NCBI RefSeq assembly: GCF_900115265.1
Contig: NZ_FOVU01000003.1
Location: 806,001 to 870,000 of the forward strand
DNA length: 64,000 bases
DNA from: Bradyrhizobium sp. Ghvi
GTDB taxonomy: Bacteria > Pseudomonadota > Alphaproteobacteria > Rhizobiales > Xanthobacteraceae
Direction: 5' to 3'
Positions within the stretch are counted from its first letter, which is position 1. Every line of letters starts with the position of its first letter. Below, one piece after another: positions 46,796 to 54,954 of the stretch. The notes beneath the pieces are model-generated. The model was given only the letters and a program-made list of their open reading frames with translations, did not search any database and had not been told where the DNA came from. Both the position numbers and the translations under genes were made by a program.

Positions 46796-46933
46796 ATGCG
46801 GAAGCAACTCGTTGCCTGGACCATCCTGACCTCGGCCTTGCTGGCCGTCGCGGTGTGGAGCGTGCTCGGGCCGCCCGACCACCCGGCCGGCCCGCATCTG
46901 CCCTCGCGCGACCTGACGGCGTCGGTGCGCTAG
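46796..46933 (+). CDS. Possible 45-residue single-helix membrane protein
   Basis: From the ATG at 46796 the frame reads MRKQLVAWTILTSALLAVAV followed by WSVLGPPDHPAGPHLPSRDL, a basic N-terminus, one hydrophobic helix and a Pro-rich tail. This resembles a membrane anchor or uncleaved signal. The ribosome site is poor, so it is tentative. Confidence 0.45.
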   Translation: MRKQLVAWTILTSALLAVAVWSVLGPPDHPAGPHLPSRDLTASVR

Positions 46934-47103
46934 ATTTCCGGCTCGGCGCGTTTTCCCTGGACCGGCATCCGCTTCGCCCGACAAGGCGGACGCAACCGAT
47001 ACGATTTCGGCATCAATCAATCCCATCTGGAGTTTGGTGCAGCGGAACACGGGCCGCTATCCTTCCCTGCACAATGACAACACCACACCGGCGGGAGGAT
47101 GCC

Positions 47104-48219
47104 TTGATCAGACCGACACGCCCCGCAGCCTGTGCTGCGATTGTCGCCACTCTCTTCACCTCTGTTGCCCTCATCTCGGGAGTCCGTGCCGGCATGGCCG
47201 AAACCTTCGCCTATGTCGGCAATGCCGACTCCAACAACATCAGCGTGTTCAAGATCGCCGAGAACGGCGAGATGACGCCGGTGCAGACGGCCGCCTTCAC
47301 CGGGGTCGAAAAGCCGGGCGCCTCGACGCCGCTCGCGATCACACCGGACCATCGCGTGCTGATCGCCGGCGTCCGCTCGCAGCCGTTCCTCGCGGTGAGC
47401 TTTGCTATCGATCCCAAGACAGGCCTCCTCAGCCACATCGGCAATGGGCCGCTCGCCGACAGCATGGCCAATATCGCGACCGATCGCACCGGCAAGGTGC
47501 TGTTCAGCGCCTCCTATGGCGGCAACAAGGTCGCGCTGAATCCACTTGCCGCGAATGGCGTCGTCGGCGAGCCGAAGCAGGTGATCCCGACCGGGCTGAA
47601 CGCACACGCCCTCCTGCCCTCGCCCGACAACCGCTTCGTGTTCGCGACCAATCTCGGCTCCGACCAGGTGCTGAGCTTTGCGTTCGACGCCGCGGCCGGC
47701 ACGCTGACGCCGAGCGATCCGCCCGCGATCAAGGTGCCCGAGAAATCCGGCCCGCGGCACTTCGTGTTCCACCCGGGCGGCAAGTTCGTCTATCTCATCC
47801 ACGAGCTGAACGGCGACGTCGCCGCGTTCAGCTATGAGGCCAAGAGCGGGGCCTGGAGCGAGATCCAGCGCACCACCGCGCTCCCGGAGGGATTCAACGG
47901 CAAGCCTTGGGCCGCCGACATCCACATCACCCCGGACGGCCGCTTCCTCTACGCCTCCGAGCGCACCAGCAACACCCTCACCGCCTACAAGGTCGATGCG
48001 TCAAGCGGTAAGCTGACCACGATCGGCAGCGTGCCGACCGAGAAGCAGCCGCGCGGCTTCAATATCGACCCCACCGGCCGCTATCTCGCCGCCGTCGGCG
48101 AGTTGTCCGACGGCATGACGGTCTACGCCATCGACCAGACCAGCGGCGCGCTCAGCAAGCTGAAATCCTATGCCACCGGGAAGAAGCCGAATTGGGTGGA
48201 ATTCTTAACCCTGCCCTGA
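47104..48219 (+). CDS. Exported lactonase-family beta-propeller protein (6-phosphogluconolactonase-like fold)
   Basis: 371 residues. A signal peptide (ending about SGVRAG) precedes a seven-bladed propeller of the lactonase family: repeated units such as FAYVGNADSNNISVFKI, LFSASYGGNKVALNPL, HALLPSPDNRFVFATNLGSDQV, HFVFHPGGKFVYLIHEL, DIHITPDGRFLYASERTSNT and GFNIDPTGRYLAAVGE. Despite the family name the exported location argues against a pentose-phosphate role. The TTG start at 47104 follows GGGAGGAT with good spacing; an internal ATG at about 47194 would remove the signal peptide. Confidence 0.88.
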   Translation: MIRPTRPAACAAIVATLFTSVALISGVRAGMAETFAYVGNADSNNISVFKIAENGEMTPVQTAAFTGVEKPGASTPLAITPDHRVLIAGVRSQPFLAVSFAIDPKTGLLSHIGNGPLADSMANIATDRTGKVLFSASYGGNKVALNPLAANGVVGEPKQVIPTGLNAHALLPSPDNRFVFATNLGSDQVLSFAFDAAAGTLTPSDPPAIKVPEKSGPRHFVFHPGGKFVYLIHELNGDVAAFSYEAKSGAWSEIQRTTALPEGFNGKPWAADIHITPDGRFLYASERTSNTLTAYKVDASSGKLTTIGSVPTEKQPRGFNIDPTGRYLAAVGELSDGMTVYAIDQTSGALSKLKSYATGKKPNWVEFLTLP

Positions 48220-48292
48220 GCGGGATCGGGCGGGCGACCTAAGTAAACATCCGGAATTTCGCAAGGTGCGCCCAAGCGTCATATCGTCGCTC

Positions 48293-48463
48293 ATGGACCG
48301 TCACATTGTCTTCAAGTGCCCTCAGACCGGCCTGAATGTGCAGCATCGGCTCAGTGACGAGCCGGCCGATCGCACGCATGTGCCGGTCTCCTGTCCAGCC
48401 TGTACACGCCTGCACTTGATTGATCGTTCCAGCGGCAAGCTGGTCGGCGATCGCCGGGGCTGA
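48293..48463 (+). CDS. Small zinc-ribbon-like protein
   Basis: 56 residues, MDRHIVFKCPQTGLNVQHRL then VPVSCPACTRLHLIDRSSGKLVGD. The FKCP and CPAC motifs and size fit a small family frequent in Bradyrhizobium. Only three of four zinc cysteines are visible (one in KCP, two in CPAC), so metal binding is uncertain. A GTG at 48266 could extend it by nine residues. Confidence 0.72.
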   Translation: MDRHIVFKCPQTGLNVQHRLSDEPADRTHVPVSCPACTRLHLIDRSSGKLVGDRRG

Positions 48464-48666
48464 GGGAGCGCTAGGGCGTCACCGCCACCTGAGCAGAGAC
48501 GTCGTCGACCTGGTGCGAAGCCCTGTTTGGCGAACCTGATTTCCATTCCCGCGACTAATCAACGGCTTGCTGCGGCAGCCCAGGCGGCTCGGCATCCCTG
48601 CCTTGGGACAACGCTGCCGTAGTCCGGGGGGCCGCCATCTGCTATCGATTTGGAGGCATAGCCCTC

Positions 48667-49569
48667 GTGGAATTTCCAATGCGCCATTTGCCTCGTGCCG
48701 TCGTCCGTAGCCTGTTTCCCGCAGCCATCGCCGGAGCGCTCGTCTTCGGTCGATATCCGGCCGCAGCCGCCGATGACGACACGCCCAAGGGGCCGGCGGT
48801 CACAGTGCTGAAGGCGGCAAAGTCCTGCTTCTCAGATATCGTCGAGGCCACCGGCACGATCATCGCCCGCGAGGAGACCTCGGTGCGCCCCGAGCGGCCC
48901 GGGCTGAAGGTGACGGACGTGCTGGCCGAAGCAGGCGATACCACCACGGCCGGCCAGGTGCTGGCGCGGCTGGCTCTGCCCGAAGGCGGCACGCTGCAGG
49001 TCACCGCCCCCGTGGCCGGCGTCATCGCCACCTCGACCGCGCAGATCGGCAATCTCGCCTCGGCCAAGGGCGAGGCGTTGTTCACGATCATTGCACGCAG
49101 CGAATACGATCTCGTCGGCCTGGTCGCGACCAACGATGTCAGGAAGCTCGCGGTCAATCAGCCGACCACCGTGCGGATTGCCGGCGCCGGCGATATCGAC
49201 GGCAAGGTGCGGCGCATCGGTCCGACCGTCGAGCCGAACATCCAGCAGGGCATGGTCTATATCGGCATCTCGTCGCAGAAGCGGCTGCTGCTGAATGCGA
49301 GCGGGCGGGCGCTGATCAAGACCGGGCAGAGCTGCAATGTCGCGGTACCGCTGACAGCGGTGCAATATTCGTCCGCCGGCACTGTGGTGCAGGTGATCCG
49401 CCGCAATCGCGTCGAGACCAAGCGCGTCGAGATCGGGCTGATGTCGGGCGGCAATATCGAGGTCCGTGACGGCCTCAATGAAGGCGATATCGTCGTCGCC
49501 CGCGCCGGCGCGCTGTTGCGCGAAGGCGATCCAGTGCGCCCGGTAATGGCGAGCGAAGCGGCGAAGTAG
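48667..49569 (+). CDS. RND-type periplasmic adaptor (HlyD family), orphan paralogue
   Basis: 300 residues with an N-terminal signal or anchor (about 12-38). It is related to the adaptor at 23096-24025: shared features are the CFSDIVEATG segment (CFSDLVRVTG there), GLKVTDVLAEAGD, a lipoyl-like VTAPVAGVIA half, and C-terminal NIEVRDGLNEGDIVVARAG. Like its paralogue it lacks a long coiled-coil hairpin. No RND pump or outer-membrane channel lies nearby; the next gene, convergent, is a second caspase-fold protein. The GTG at 48667 follows GGAGG; an ATG at 48679 is too distant from it. Confidence 0.82.
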   Translation: MEFPMRHLPRAVVRSLFPAAIAGALVFGRYPAAAADDDTPKGPAVTVLKAAKSCFSDIVEATGTIIAREETSVRPERPGLKVTDVLAEAGDTTTAGQVLARLALPEGGTLQVTAPVAGVIATSTAQIGNLASAKGEALFTIIARSEYDLVGLVATNDVRKLAVNQPTTVRIAGAGDIDGKVRRIGPTVEPNIQQGMVYIGISSQKRLLLNASGRALIKTGQSCNVAVPLTAVQYSSAGTVVQVIRRNRVETKRVEIGLMSGGNIEVRDGLNEGDIVVARAGALLREGDPVRPVMASEAAK

Positions 49570-49584
49570 GTTTGAGAGATTGAT

Positions 49585-49725
49585 CCCGTGTCCCGGACGG
49601 GCTGCAGCGTGTAGCGCTGCTGCGCAGAGCCGGACCCGTCTCGTTGCGACGCGATCACCCTAAGGAACCGGGCCCCGGCTCAGCTTCGCATCCTTGCATG
49701 ATGCGCCGCGTCCGGGGCCGAAGAC
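49585..49725. repeat. Intergenic palindromic element (GTGTCCCGGACG...CGTCCGGGGC type)
   Basis: The ends, CCCGTGTCCCGGACGGGCTG and GCGCCGCGTCCGGGGCC, form a long imperfect inverted repeat around internal GCAGAGCCGG/CCGGCTCAGC arms. It lies between the convergent adaptor and caspase-fold genes. Confidence 0.65.
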
Positions 49726-49745
49726 GTCGTAAGATCTAGGAAAAA

Positions 49746-50597
49746 CTAGCCGCCAGCCTGGTTGAACTGCACGTCCTCGAGCAGCGAGGAGGAGACGGTC
49801 GGGACCTGATCGCCTTCGCTGGCGCGGGAGATGGCGATGCGGGTCTTGTTGAAGACGCTTTCGGCGCTGCTGCCTTGCGCATTCAGGTTGTTGAGGAGCT
49901 CGCTGACCAGGGTCGAGTGCTCGCCCTTGCCGTCGTCGACGACCTTGCCGGGCGAAGCCGAGGAGAGGATCAGTGCGTTGTCGGGCGTGCCGATCGGCGC
50001 GAGACCATGGCTGTAGGAGCGGAAGCGGCGCTCGTAAGGGTTACGGCGGGACGCATCGACCACGACGAGCTTGGCCTTGGCGCCCTGCTGCTTCATCATG
50101 TCGAGCACGCCCTCGATCGAGACGCCCTGGCGGCGGACGTCGCTTTCCTTCCAGATCACGGCATCGACCGGCAGCATGTAGCTCTCGCGGCCGGCCTGCA
50201 CGCCGTAGCCGCCGAAGAACAGCATGACGGTGGTGTCATGCGTGATGCGGGACTTCAGACGGTTGACGGCGCGGACCATGTCGTCCTTGCTGGCGTCTTC
50301 CACCATGTCGACGTCAAAACCGTTCTTGCGCAGAGCCGAGGACAGCGCGCGGGCGTCGTTGATCGACTGCGTCAGGGGCGCGCTGGCGTCGGGATAGTGA
50401 CCATTGCCAATGACGAGCGCCAGGCGCGAGGTCTGGCCGACCGAGTCCGTGACCTGGTCGGTCGAAACAGCCTTGGCGGCGTCGAGCGCGCGCATGTTGA
50501 GGGCAGCATGAGCGCCGATCGCCAGCGACACCGTGCCGATGAGGGCTGCGGCGAGCGCAATCGAGCGTTTGGAAATGTCGAGCTGCCTTACATTCAT
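49746..50597 (-). CDS. Exported caspase-fold (pseudo-caspase) protein
   Basis: 283 residues. A signal peptide or anchor (about 12-32) leads to one peptidase C14 domain: RLALVIGNGHYPDASAPL, SINDARALSSALRKNGFDV and SYMLPVDAVIWKESDVRRQG. As in the paralogue at 20635-22146, both catalytic residues are replaced: Tyr131 (GYG) for His and Ser183 (DAS) for Cys. The surrounding DASRRNPYERRFRSYSHGL closely matches the other copy, so this is a conserved non-proteolytic subtype. The proline linker and TPRs of the first copy are absent. It is convergent with an RND-type adaptor gene. Confidence 0.87.
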   Translation of the reverse strand: MNVRQLDISKRSIALAAALIGTVSLAIGAHAALNMRALDAAKAVSTDQVTDSVGQTSRLALVIGNGHYPDASAPLTQSINDARALSSALRKNGFDVDMVEDASKDDMVRAVNRLKSRITHDTTVMLFFGGYGVQAGRESYMLPVDAVIWKESDVRRQGVSIEGVLDMMKQQGAKAKLVVVDASRRNPYERRFRSYSHGLAPIGTPDNALILSSASPGKVVDDGKGEHSTLVSELLNNLNAQGSSAESVFNKTRIAISRASEGDQVPTVSSSLLEDVQFNQAGG

Positions 50598-50793
50598 CTC
50601 GCTTCATTCCTGTCGGTGCCAAAGACCTGCCAAGCGCGCGCACACTGCTTGAGTAGCGCGATGGCGTCTTTAGGTTTGAGGGATCGGCCGGGGGGAGTGC
50701 CCCCGAATTGCGCGCAATTTGCGGCGCCGCACCAAACAAAGACTTAACCGGATATAGGCTCGCGGGCAATAGATTGCCAAGATTTGAGTTAAC

Positions 50794-50811
50794 ATATTGA
50801 GATCTCAATAT
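50794..50811. promoter_or_regulatory. 18-bp perfect AT-rich palindrome
   Basis: ATATTGA-GATC-TCAATAT is perfectly palindromic and remains symmetrical for two more bases on each side after a single mismatch. It lies about 200 bp upstream of both divergent genes and may be an operator for an unidentified regulator. Confidence 0.5.
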
Positions 50812-50895
50812 ATTTTCCGGCCCGTTTTCCTCCCTTTTCCCCCTCCCCGTAGCCTTCCGGGGCGGATCTTGCTGGCCTCTTTTGCGGGTTATTTA

Positions 50896-50911
50896 TGTGA
50901 CATCAGTCACA
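50896..50911. promoter_or_regulatory. CRP-type binding site TGTGA-N6-TCACA
   Basis: TGTGACATCAGTCACA matches both consensus half-sites; the full palindrome ATGTGAC-ATCA-GTCACAT is perfect. It is about 111 bp upstream of the gene at 51022 and 299 bp upstream of the caspase-fold gene. Confidence 0.68.
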
Positions 50912-51021
50912 TTTGTTTTTCCTGCGAATCCGGGTAGCTTTTTCAACGACTTGCGGAGGATGGGGTCGGCGACTTGGCGCCGACTTGGCCTCCGCGAAAG
51001 TCCCCCGCCACCAGGTATTTC

Positions 51022-52752
51022 ATGAGCTTTCATTATTTTGCAGGTGCCGCGTGCCGGGCGCTGATGGCCCGGAAAGACGGCCCCTCCCTTTATGACGTCT
51101 GCGATCCCGTATTGTCGGGCCAAGCCAGCGGCGATCCGCATCTGGCCAAGTTCTACAAGACCGCACTCGGCAATCCCGCATTGCGGATGCTGCTGCGCCG
51201 CGCCGGTCTCCCCGAGCTGCGTGACGAGGCCAAGCTGACCCGGCTACGCGAGGCCCTGGTCGGCGCCCGCGACGATGCCGAACCCGACTGGGCCGCGGTC
51301 GGCCAGCCCGTCGCCGAACTGGTCGACAGCATCGCGCTCGACCATCCCAAGCCGCCGCCGACCGCGTTCATCGGCGCGATGCCGGCACCGGCGCAGATCG
51401 ATCGTGTGATCCGCGACTGCGCGCAGCATCTGCTGGGCTCGTACCGCAAGAATGGCTTTCTGCCGACCTACGCCGCCTTCAACCTGATCGGCGATCCCGA
51501 TTTCCGCGGGCGCGAGCTGACCATGGCCCTCACCGGGCTGAACGCGCGCGGCTACAAGAATTCGTCGCTGCTGTTCAACCTCGCGCGGGTCTTCATCGCG
51601 CGCTCGCCCGCACGCGCCGTGGTCAATCCGCCCTGGCGAGGGATCGCCGAGCCGATGTGGGAGCCGGTGCAAATCCGCCACCGCTCGGCCTATTACGATG
51701 CGTTCTTCATCGAGGCATTGCTTGGCTATGTCGAGACCGGGCTGGCGTCGCCGGCGGACAAGAAAGCAGCGGAGCGCGCGATCGCCGACATGGTCGATTT
51801 CTGCGTCAATATCAGCCGCGAAGAGGTCGAGGGCCCAGGCGGTTCGCGCTTCAACGTCATCACCGCGCTCGCGCCGGCGCCGCATCCGCGCTTTTCCCGC
51901 TATTTTGCGCAAATCAAGCAGGACCTCGGCTTCGGCATCTATGTGCCGGACTGCGACACGACGGCGTGCTCGATCTCAGCAGCGACGCAGGCCGGCTGCA
52001 CCGACCCCATCATCGACCAGCCGCTGCTGGATTTCTACGCGAGCTATCAGGTGCATGCCGGCGTCAACGAACCGCGCGTGACGGTGCCGCTCAACGATAA
52101 CATCGACTACGAGGGCGGCGTTGCGACCTGGATCGATAACCTCAAGGGCGAGCGGCCCTATGGCAACGATCTCGATCCAACGCTCAATCTCGACATTCTC
52201 GAGGTGAGCTTTCGCAATCTGGCGCGCTGGAAGATTCTGGAGACGCCGGCGCGGCTGGCAACCGTGCATCGCATTATCGGCTTCCAGAAGCGGCTCGCCG
52301 CAAGCGGCGCCTTCGCCAATCCGCGCTCGCACATCTATTATCTGCCGGAACTCTACAGCGCCTATTTCGGCCGCTGCTACGCAGCTTTCCTGGCGCTGCC
52401 ACTGGCGGCGCAGGCGGCGATCGATCCCGACGGCGATTTCGATTTCATCCGCCACCGCGTGCTCTCCTACGTCAAGGGCGAGTTGATCGCCGCGGAGATG
52501 AACGTGTTCGACGCCGCGCTGGCGCTGATCGCGCTCGGCCATCTCGGCGCCGACCCGCGCGCCTTTGCACCCGCGCTGAACGTGATCGTCGATGCCGTGG
52601 GCGAAGGCGGCCGCCGCGGCCCGTTCCGCGCCTATGAATGGAACAAGATGAAGACCCCGACGCGGATCCTGGTCGGCGGGCCGGAGGTGACGTCGGCCTT
52701 CGTGCTGATGGGGCTGGCGGTGGCGCGCAGGCGAATTGTGAATGGCGAATAG
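51022..52752 (+). CDS. Unknown protein, possibly an alpha-helical toroid
   Basis: 576 residues with no signal peptide. The sequence is mostly helical. PDCDTTACSISAATQAG and IYYLPELYSAYFGRCYAAF resemble the internal helical repeats of prenyltransferase/terpene-cyclase-like alpha/alpha toroids, but QW motifs and a canonical DxDD acid are not evident, so catalytic function cannot be assigned. Other features are NDNIDYEGGVATWIDN and YEWNKMKTPTRILVGGPEVTSAFVLMG at the end. The final residues (RRRIVNGE) are encoded by the start of an intergenic repeat. The start at 51022 follows AGGT. A CRP site lies upstream. Confidence 0.72.
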   Translation: MSFHYFAGAACRALMARKDGPSLYDVCDPVLSGQASGDPHLAKFYKTALGNPALRMLLRRAGLPELRDEAKLTRLREALVGARDDAEPDWAAVGQPVAELVDSIALDHPKPPPTAFIGAMPAPAQIDRVIRDCAQHLLGSYRKNGFLPTYAAFNLIGDPDFRGRELTMALTGLNARGYKNSSLLFNLARVFIARSPARAVVNPPWRGIAEPMWEPVQIRHRSAYYDAFFIEALLGYVETGLASPADKKAAERAIADMVDFCVNISREEVEGPGGSRFNVITALAPAPHPRFSRYFAQIKQDLGFGIYVPDCDTTACSISAATQAGCTDPIIDQPLLDFYASYQVHAGVNEPRVTVPLNDNIDYEGGVATWIDNLKGERPYGNDLDPTLNLDILEVSFRNLARWKILETPARLATVHRIIGFQKRLAASGAFANPRSHIYYLPELYSAYFGRCYAAFLALPLAAQAAIDPDGDFDFIRHRVLSYVKGELIAAEMNVFDAALALIALGHLGADPRAFAPALNVIVDAVGEGGRRGPFRAYEWNKMKTPTRILVGGPEVTSAFVLMGLAVARRRIVNGE

Positions 52753-52800
52753 CGAATGGTGCACGCGCGCTATTCGCCACTCCCTACTCGCTACTCGCCC
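52737..52800. repeat. Intergenic repeat with GCGAATAG/CTATTCGC arms
   Basis: GGCGAATAGCGAATGG is followed by CTATTCGCCACTCC and CTACTCGCTACTCGCC, giving overlapping inverted copies. The element overlaps the 3' end of the preceding gene, supplying its stop codon. Confidence 0.6.
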
Positions 52801-52909
52801 GGTAATGACGGGAAGTTGAAAGCCTCTCCGTTGGGCATATGCTGGCCTGATAGCCCAAAGCCGACCACAATTGCGCGGCTGTATCGAGTTCCTTTACACG
52901 CGGACCGGC

Positions 52910-53635
52910 ATGTTGCGAAAAATCCTGATTGCGTTGTCTTTGCTGATTGTCCCCTCGCTGGCGCAGGCGGCCGACGTCACCGGCACTGCAAAAGTCCGCG
53001 ACGGCGATTCCATCCTGATCGGCAACACGCGGATCCGGCTCGGCGGCGTCGATGCGCCGTCGGTCGACCAGCTTTGCCTCAACACCAAGGGCGAGCGCTG
53101 GACCTGCGGCGTCGCGGCGCGCGACGAGCTCGCCAAATACGCCGATGGCAAAAGCTGGGTCTGCCATGCCCGCTCGATCGACCGGCGCGGTCGCACCGTG
53201 GCGCGTTGCGAGGTCGGCGGCGAAGACATCCAGAAATGGCTGGTGCGCAACGGCTGGGCGCTGGCCTATACCCGCATGTCGCACGATTACGATGCGGACG
53301 AGAAGGCCGCGCGCGAAGCCAAGGCCGGGATGTGGCAGGGCGCCTTCATCGCCCCCTGGGACTGGCGCGTGCGCAACAAGAAGACCGCGATCCTTGGCGC
53401 CACCAAGCCGCCCGAAGGCGCGCATACGGTGCTGCTGGCCTCGGCCTCAGGCCCGGTCGCACCCTCGCCGGACTGCACCATCAAGGGCAACGTCAACAGC
53501 GCCGGTGAGTGCATCTATCACCAGCCGACCAGCCGCTGGTATGCGCAAATCAAGATGAAGATCAGCAAGGGCACCCGTTGGTTCTGCTCGGTCGAGGAGG
53601 CGGAAGCCGCCGGCTGCCGCGAAACCAAACGATAA
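52910..53635 (+). CDS. Exported thermonuclease-like (SNase) protein with C-terminal sunset-type domain
   Basis: 241 residues. A signal peptide (1-20, ending AQA) precedes a staphylococcal-nuclease-like OB fold (about 22-160): VRDGDSILIGNTRIRLGGVD, AYTRMSHDYDADEKAAREAK and GMWQGAF. The catalytic Arg (Arg43) and metal Asp (Asp48) are present, but the catalytic Glu of the DAPE motif is Ser51 (DAPS), so nuclease activity is doubtful. The C-terminal segment (about 188-238: CTIKGNVNSAGECIYHQP, WYAQIKMKISKGTRWFCSVE and AAGCR) resembles the sunset domain found on other SNase-like proteins. The start at 52910 begins the signal peptide; its ribosome site is weak. Confidence 0.82.
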   Translation: MLRKILIALSLLIVPSLAQAADVTGTAKVRDGDSILIGNTRIRLGGVDAPSVDQLCLNTKGERWTCGVAARDELAKYADGKSWVCHARSIDRRGRTVARCEVGGEDIQKWLVRNGWALAYTRMSHDYDADEKAAREAKAGMWQGAFIAPWDWRVRNKKTAILGATKPPEGAHTVLLASASGPVAPSPDCTIKGNVNSAGECIYHQPTSRWYAQIKMKISKGTRWFCSVEEAEAAGCRETKR

Positions 53636-53737
53636 CCCAGACCTGCGTTTTGCGCGCTTTTCCAAGGCGCCAGCGCCGCGTACAAGTGTGATTCAGCGAC
53701 CCACCATCCTGTTCTCAAGCAACAAGGACCGATAGCA

Positions 53738-54925
53738 ATGACCGTTCGCGCGGGCCGGGAGTTTCTGGCCATCCCCGGGCCCACCACGATGCCCGACGCG
53801 GTGCTGCAGGCGATGCATCGGCCGGCGATCGACATCTACTCCAAGGAGATGCTCGACCTGACCGAAAGCCTGCTCCGCGACATCTCTGGTCTGTTCGCGA
53901 CCAAGGGCAAGTCCTACATCTACATCGCGAACGGCCACGGCGCCTGGGAAGCTGCCTTGAGCAACGTCTTGTCGCGCGGCGACAAGGTCCTGGTGCTGGA
54001 AAGCGGACGGTTCGCGATCGGCTGGGGCAATGCGGCCGCGCTGATGGGCGCCGAGGTCGAGGTGCTCAAGGGCGACTGGCGCCGCGCGGTGCGGCCGCAC
54101 GAGGTCGAGGAACGGCTGCGCCGCGACACCGAGCACAGGATCAAGGCCGTCGTCGTCGTCCAGGTCGACACGGCCTCGGGCGTGCAGAACGACATCGAGG
54201 CGATCGGCAAGGCGATCAAGGCGGCCGGCCATCCCGCCCTGTACATGGTCGACACCGTCGCCTCGCTCGGCTGCATGCCGTTCGAGATGGACAAATGGGG
54301 CGTCGACGTCGCCATGTCCGGCTCGCAAAAGGGCCTGATGACGCCGCCCGGTCTCGGCTTCGTCTCAGCCAATGCGCGCGCGCTCGAGGTGCACAAGAAG
54401 GCTGACATGTCGACGCCCTATTGGAGCTGGAGCGAGCGCGAGGGCACCGAGAACTATCGCAAATATGCCGGCACCGCGCCGGTGCATCTGTTGTTCGCGC
54501 TGCGCAAGGCGATCGACATGCTGCACGAGGAAGGGTTGGAGAACGCCTTCCGCCGTCACGCCCTGCTCGGCGAAGCCACCCGTCGCGCGGTCGGCGCATG
54601 GACGGAAGGCCAGGTCCTCGGCTTCAACGTTGCCGAACCCAGCGAGCGCTCCAACACCGTGACGACGGTGACCATGGCGAGCGGCCACGATCCGGCGGTG
54701 CTGCAGCGCTATTGCAAGGAGAAGTGCGGCGTCGTGCTCGGCACCGGCATCGGCGATCTCTCCGGACAAGCCTTCCGCATCGCCCATATGGGCCATGTCA
54801 ACGCGCCGATGCTGCTCGGCACGCTCGGAGTGATCGAGGTCGGCCTCAACGCGCTGAAGATTCCGCACGGCAAGGGCGGGCTCGAGGCCGCGGTATCGTA
54901 TCTGGGTGAGGAAGTGGCGGTGTAA
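53738..54925 (+). CDS. Class V PLP aminotransferase (serine/alanine-glyoxylate type)
   Basis: 395 residues. The N-terminal REFLAIPGPTTMPDAVLQAM and the PLP-lysine motif SGSQKGLMTPPGLGF are those of serine-glyoxylate and alanine-glyoxylate aminotransferases; VDTVASLG carries the PLP Asp, and GTGIGDLSGQAFRIAHMGH the substrate-carboxylate Arg. It would interconvert glyoxylate and glycine with serine or alanine as donor. The start follows AAGGACC. No other serine-cycle genes are visible here, so its role may be in glyoxylate or purine breakdown. Confidence 0.9.
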   Translation: MTVRAGREFLAIPGPTTMPDAVLQAMHRPAIDIYSKEMLDLTESLLRDISGLFATKGKSYIYIANGHGAWEAALSNVLSRGDKVLVLESGRFAIGWGNAAALMGAEVEVLKGDWRRAVRPHEVEERLRRDTEHRIKAVVVVQVDTASGVQNDIEAIGKAIKAAGHPALYMVDTVASLGCMPFEMDKWGVDVAMSGSQKGLMTPPGLGFVSANARALEVHKKADMSTPYWSWSEREGTENYRKYAGTAPVHLLFALRKAIDMLHEEGLENAFRRHALLGEATRRAVGAWTEGQVLGFNVAEPSERSNTVTTVTMASGHDPAVLQRYCKEKCGVVLGTGIGDLSGQAFRIAHMGHVNAPMLLGTLGVIEVGLNALKIPHGKGGLEAAVSYLGEEVAV

Positions 54926-54954
54926 GGCGCCACAAACTCCGATGCCGTCCTGGC

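Larger units (their letters stand above)
50598..51021. other. 424-bp divergent intergenic region
   Basis: The gap between the leftward caspase-fold gene and the rightward unknown gene holds an AT-rich perfect palindrome (50794-50811) and a consensus CRP site (50896-50911). Its middle is unusually AT-rich for this genome, as expected of a regulatory region. Confidence 0.55.

Noticed and set aside
48464..48666. Possible short gene between the zinc-ribbon-like and adaptor genes
   Set aside because: Short frames on both strands lack ribosome sites and recognisable products; I see nothing further in this 200-bp gap.
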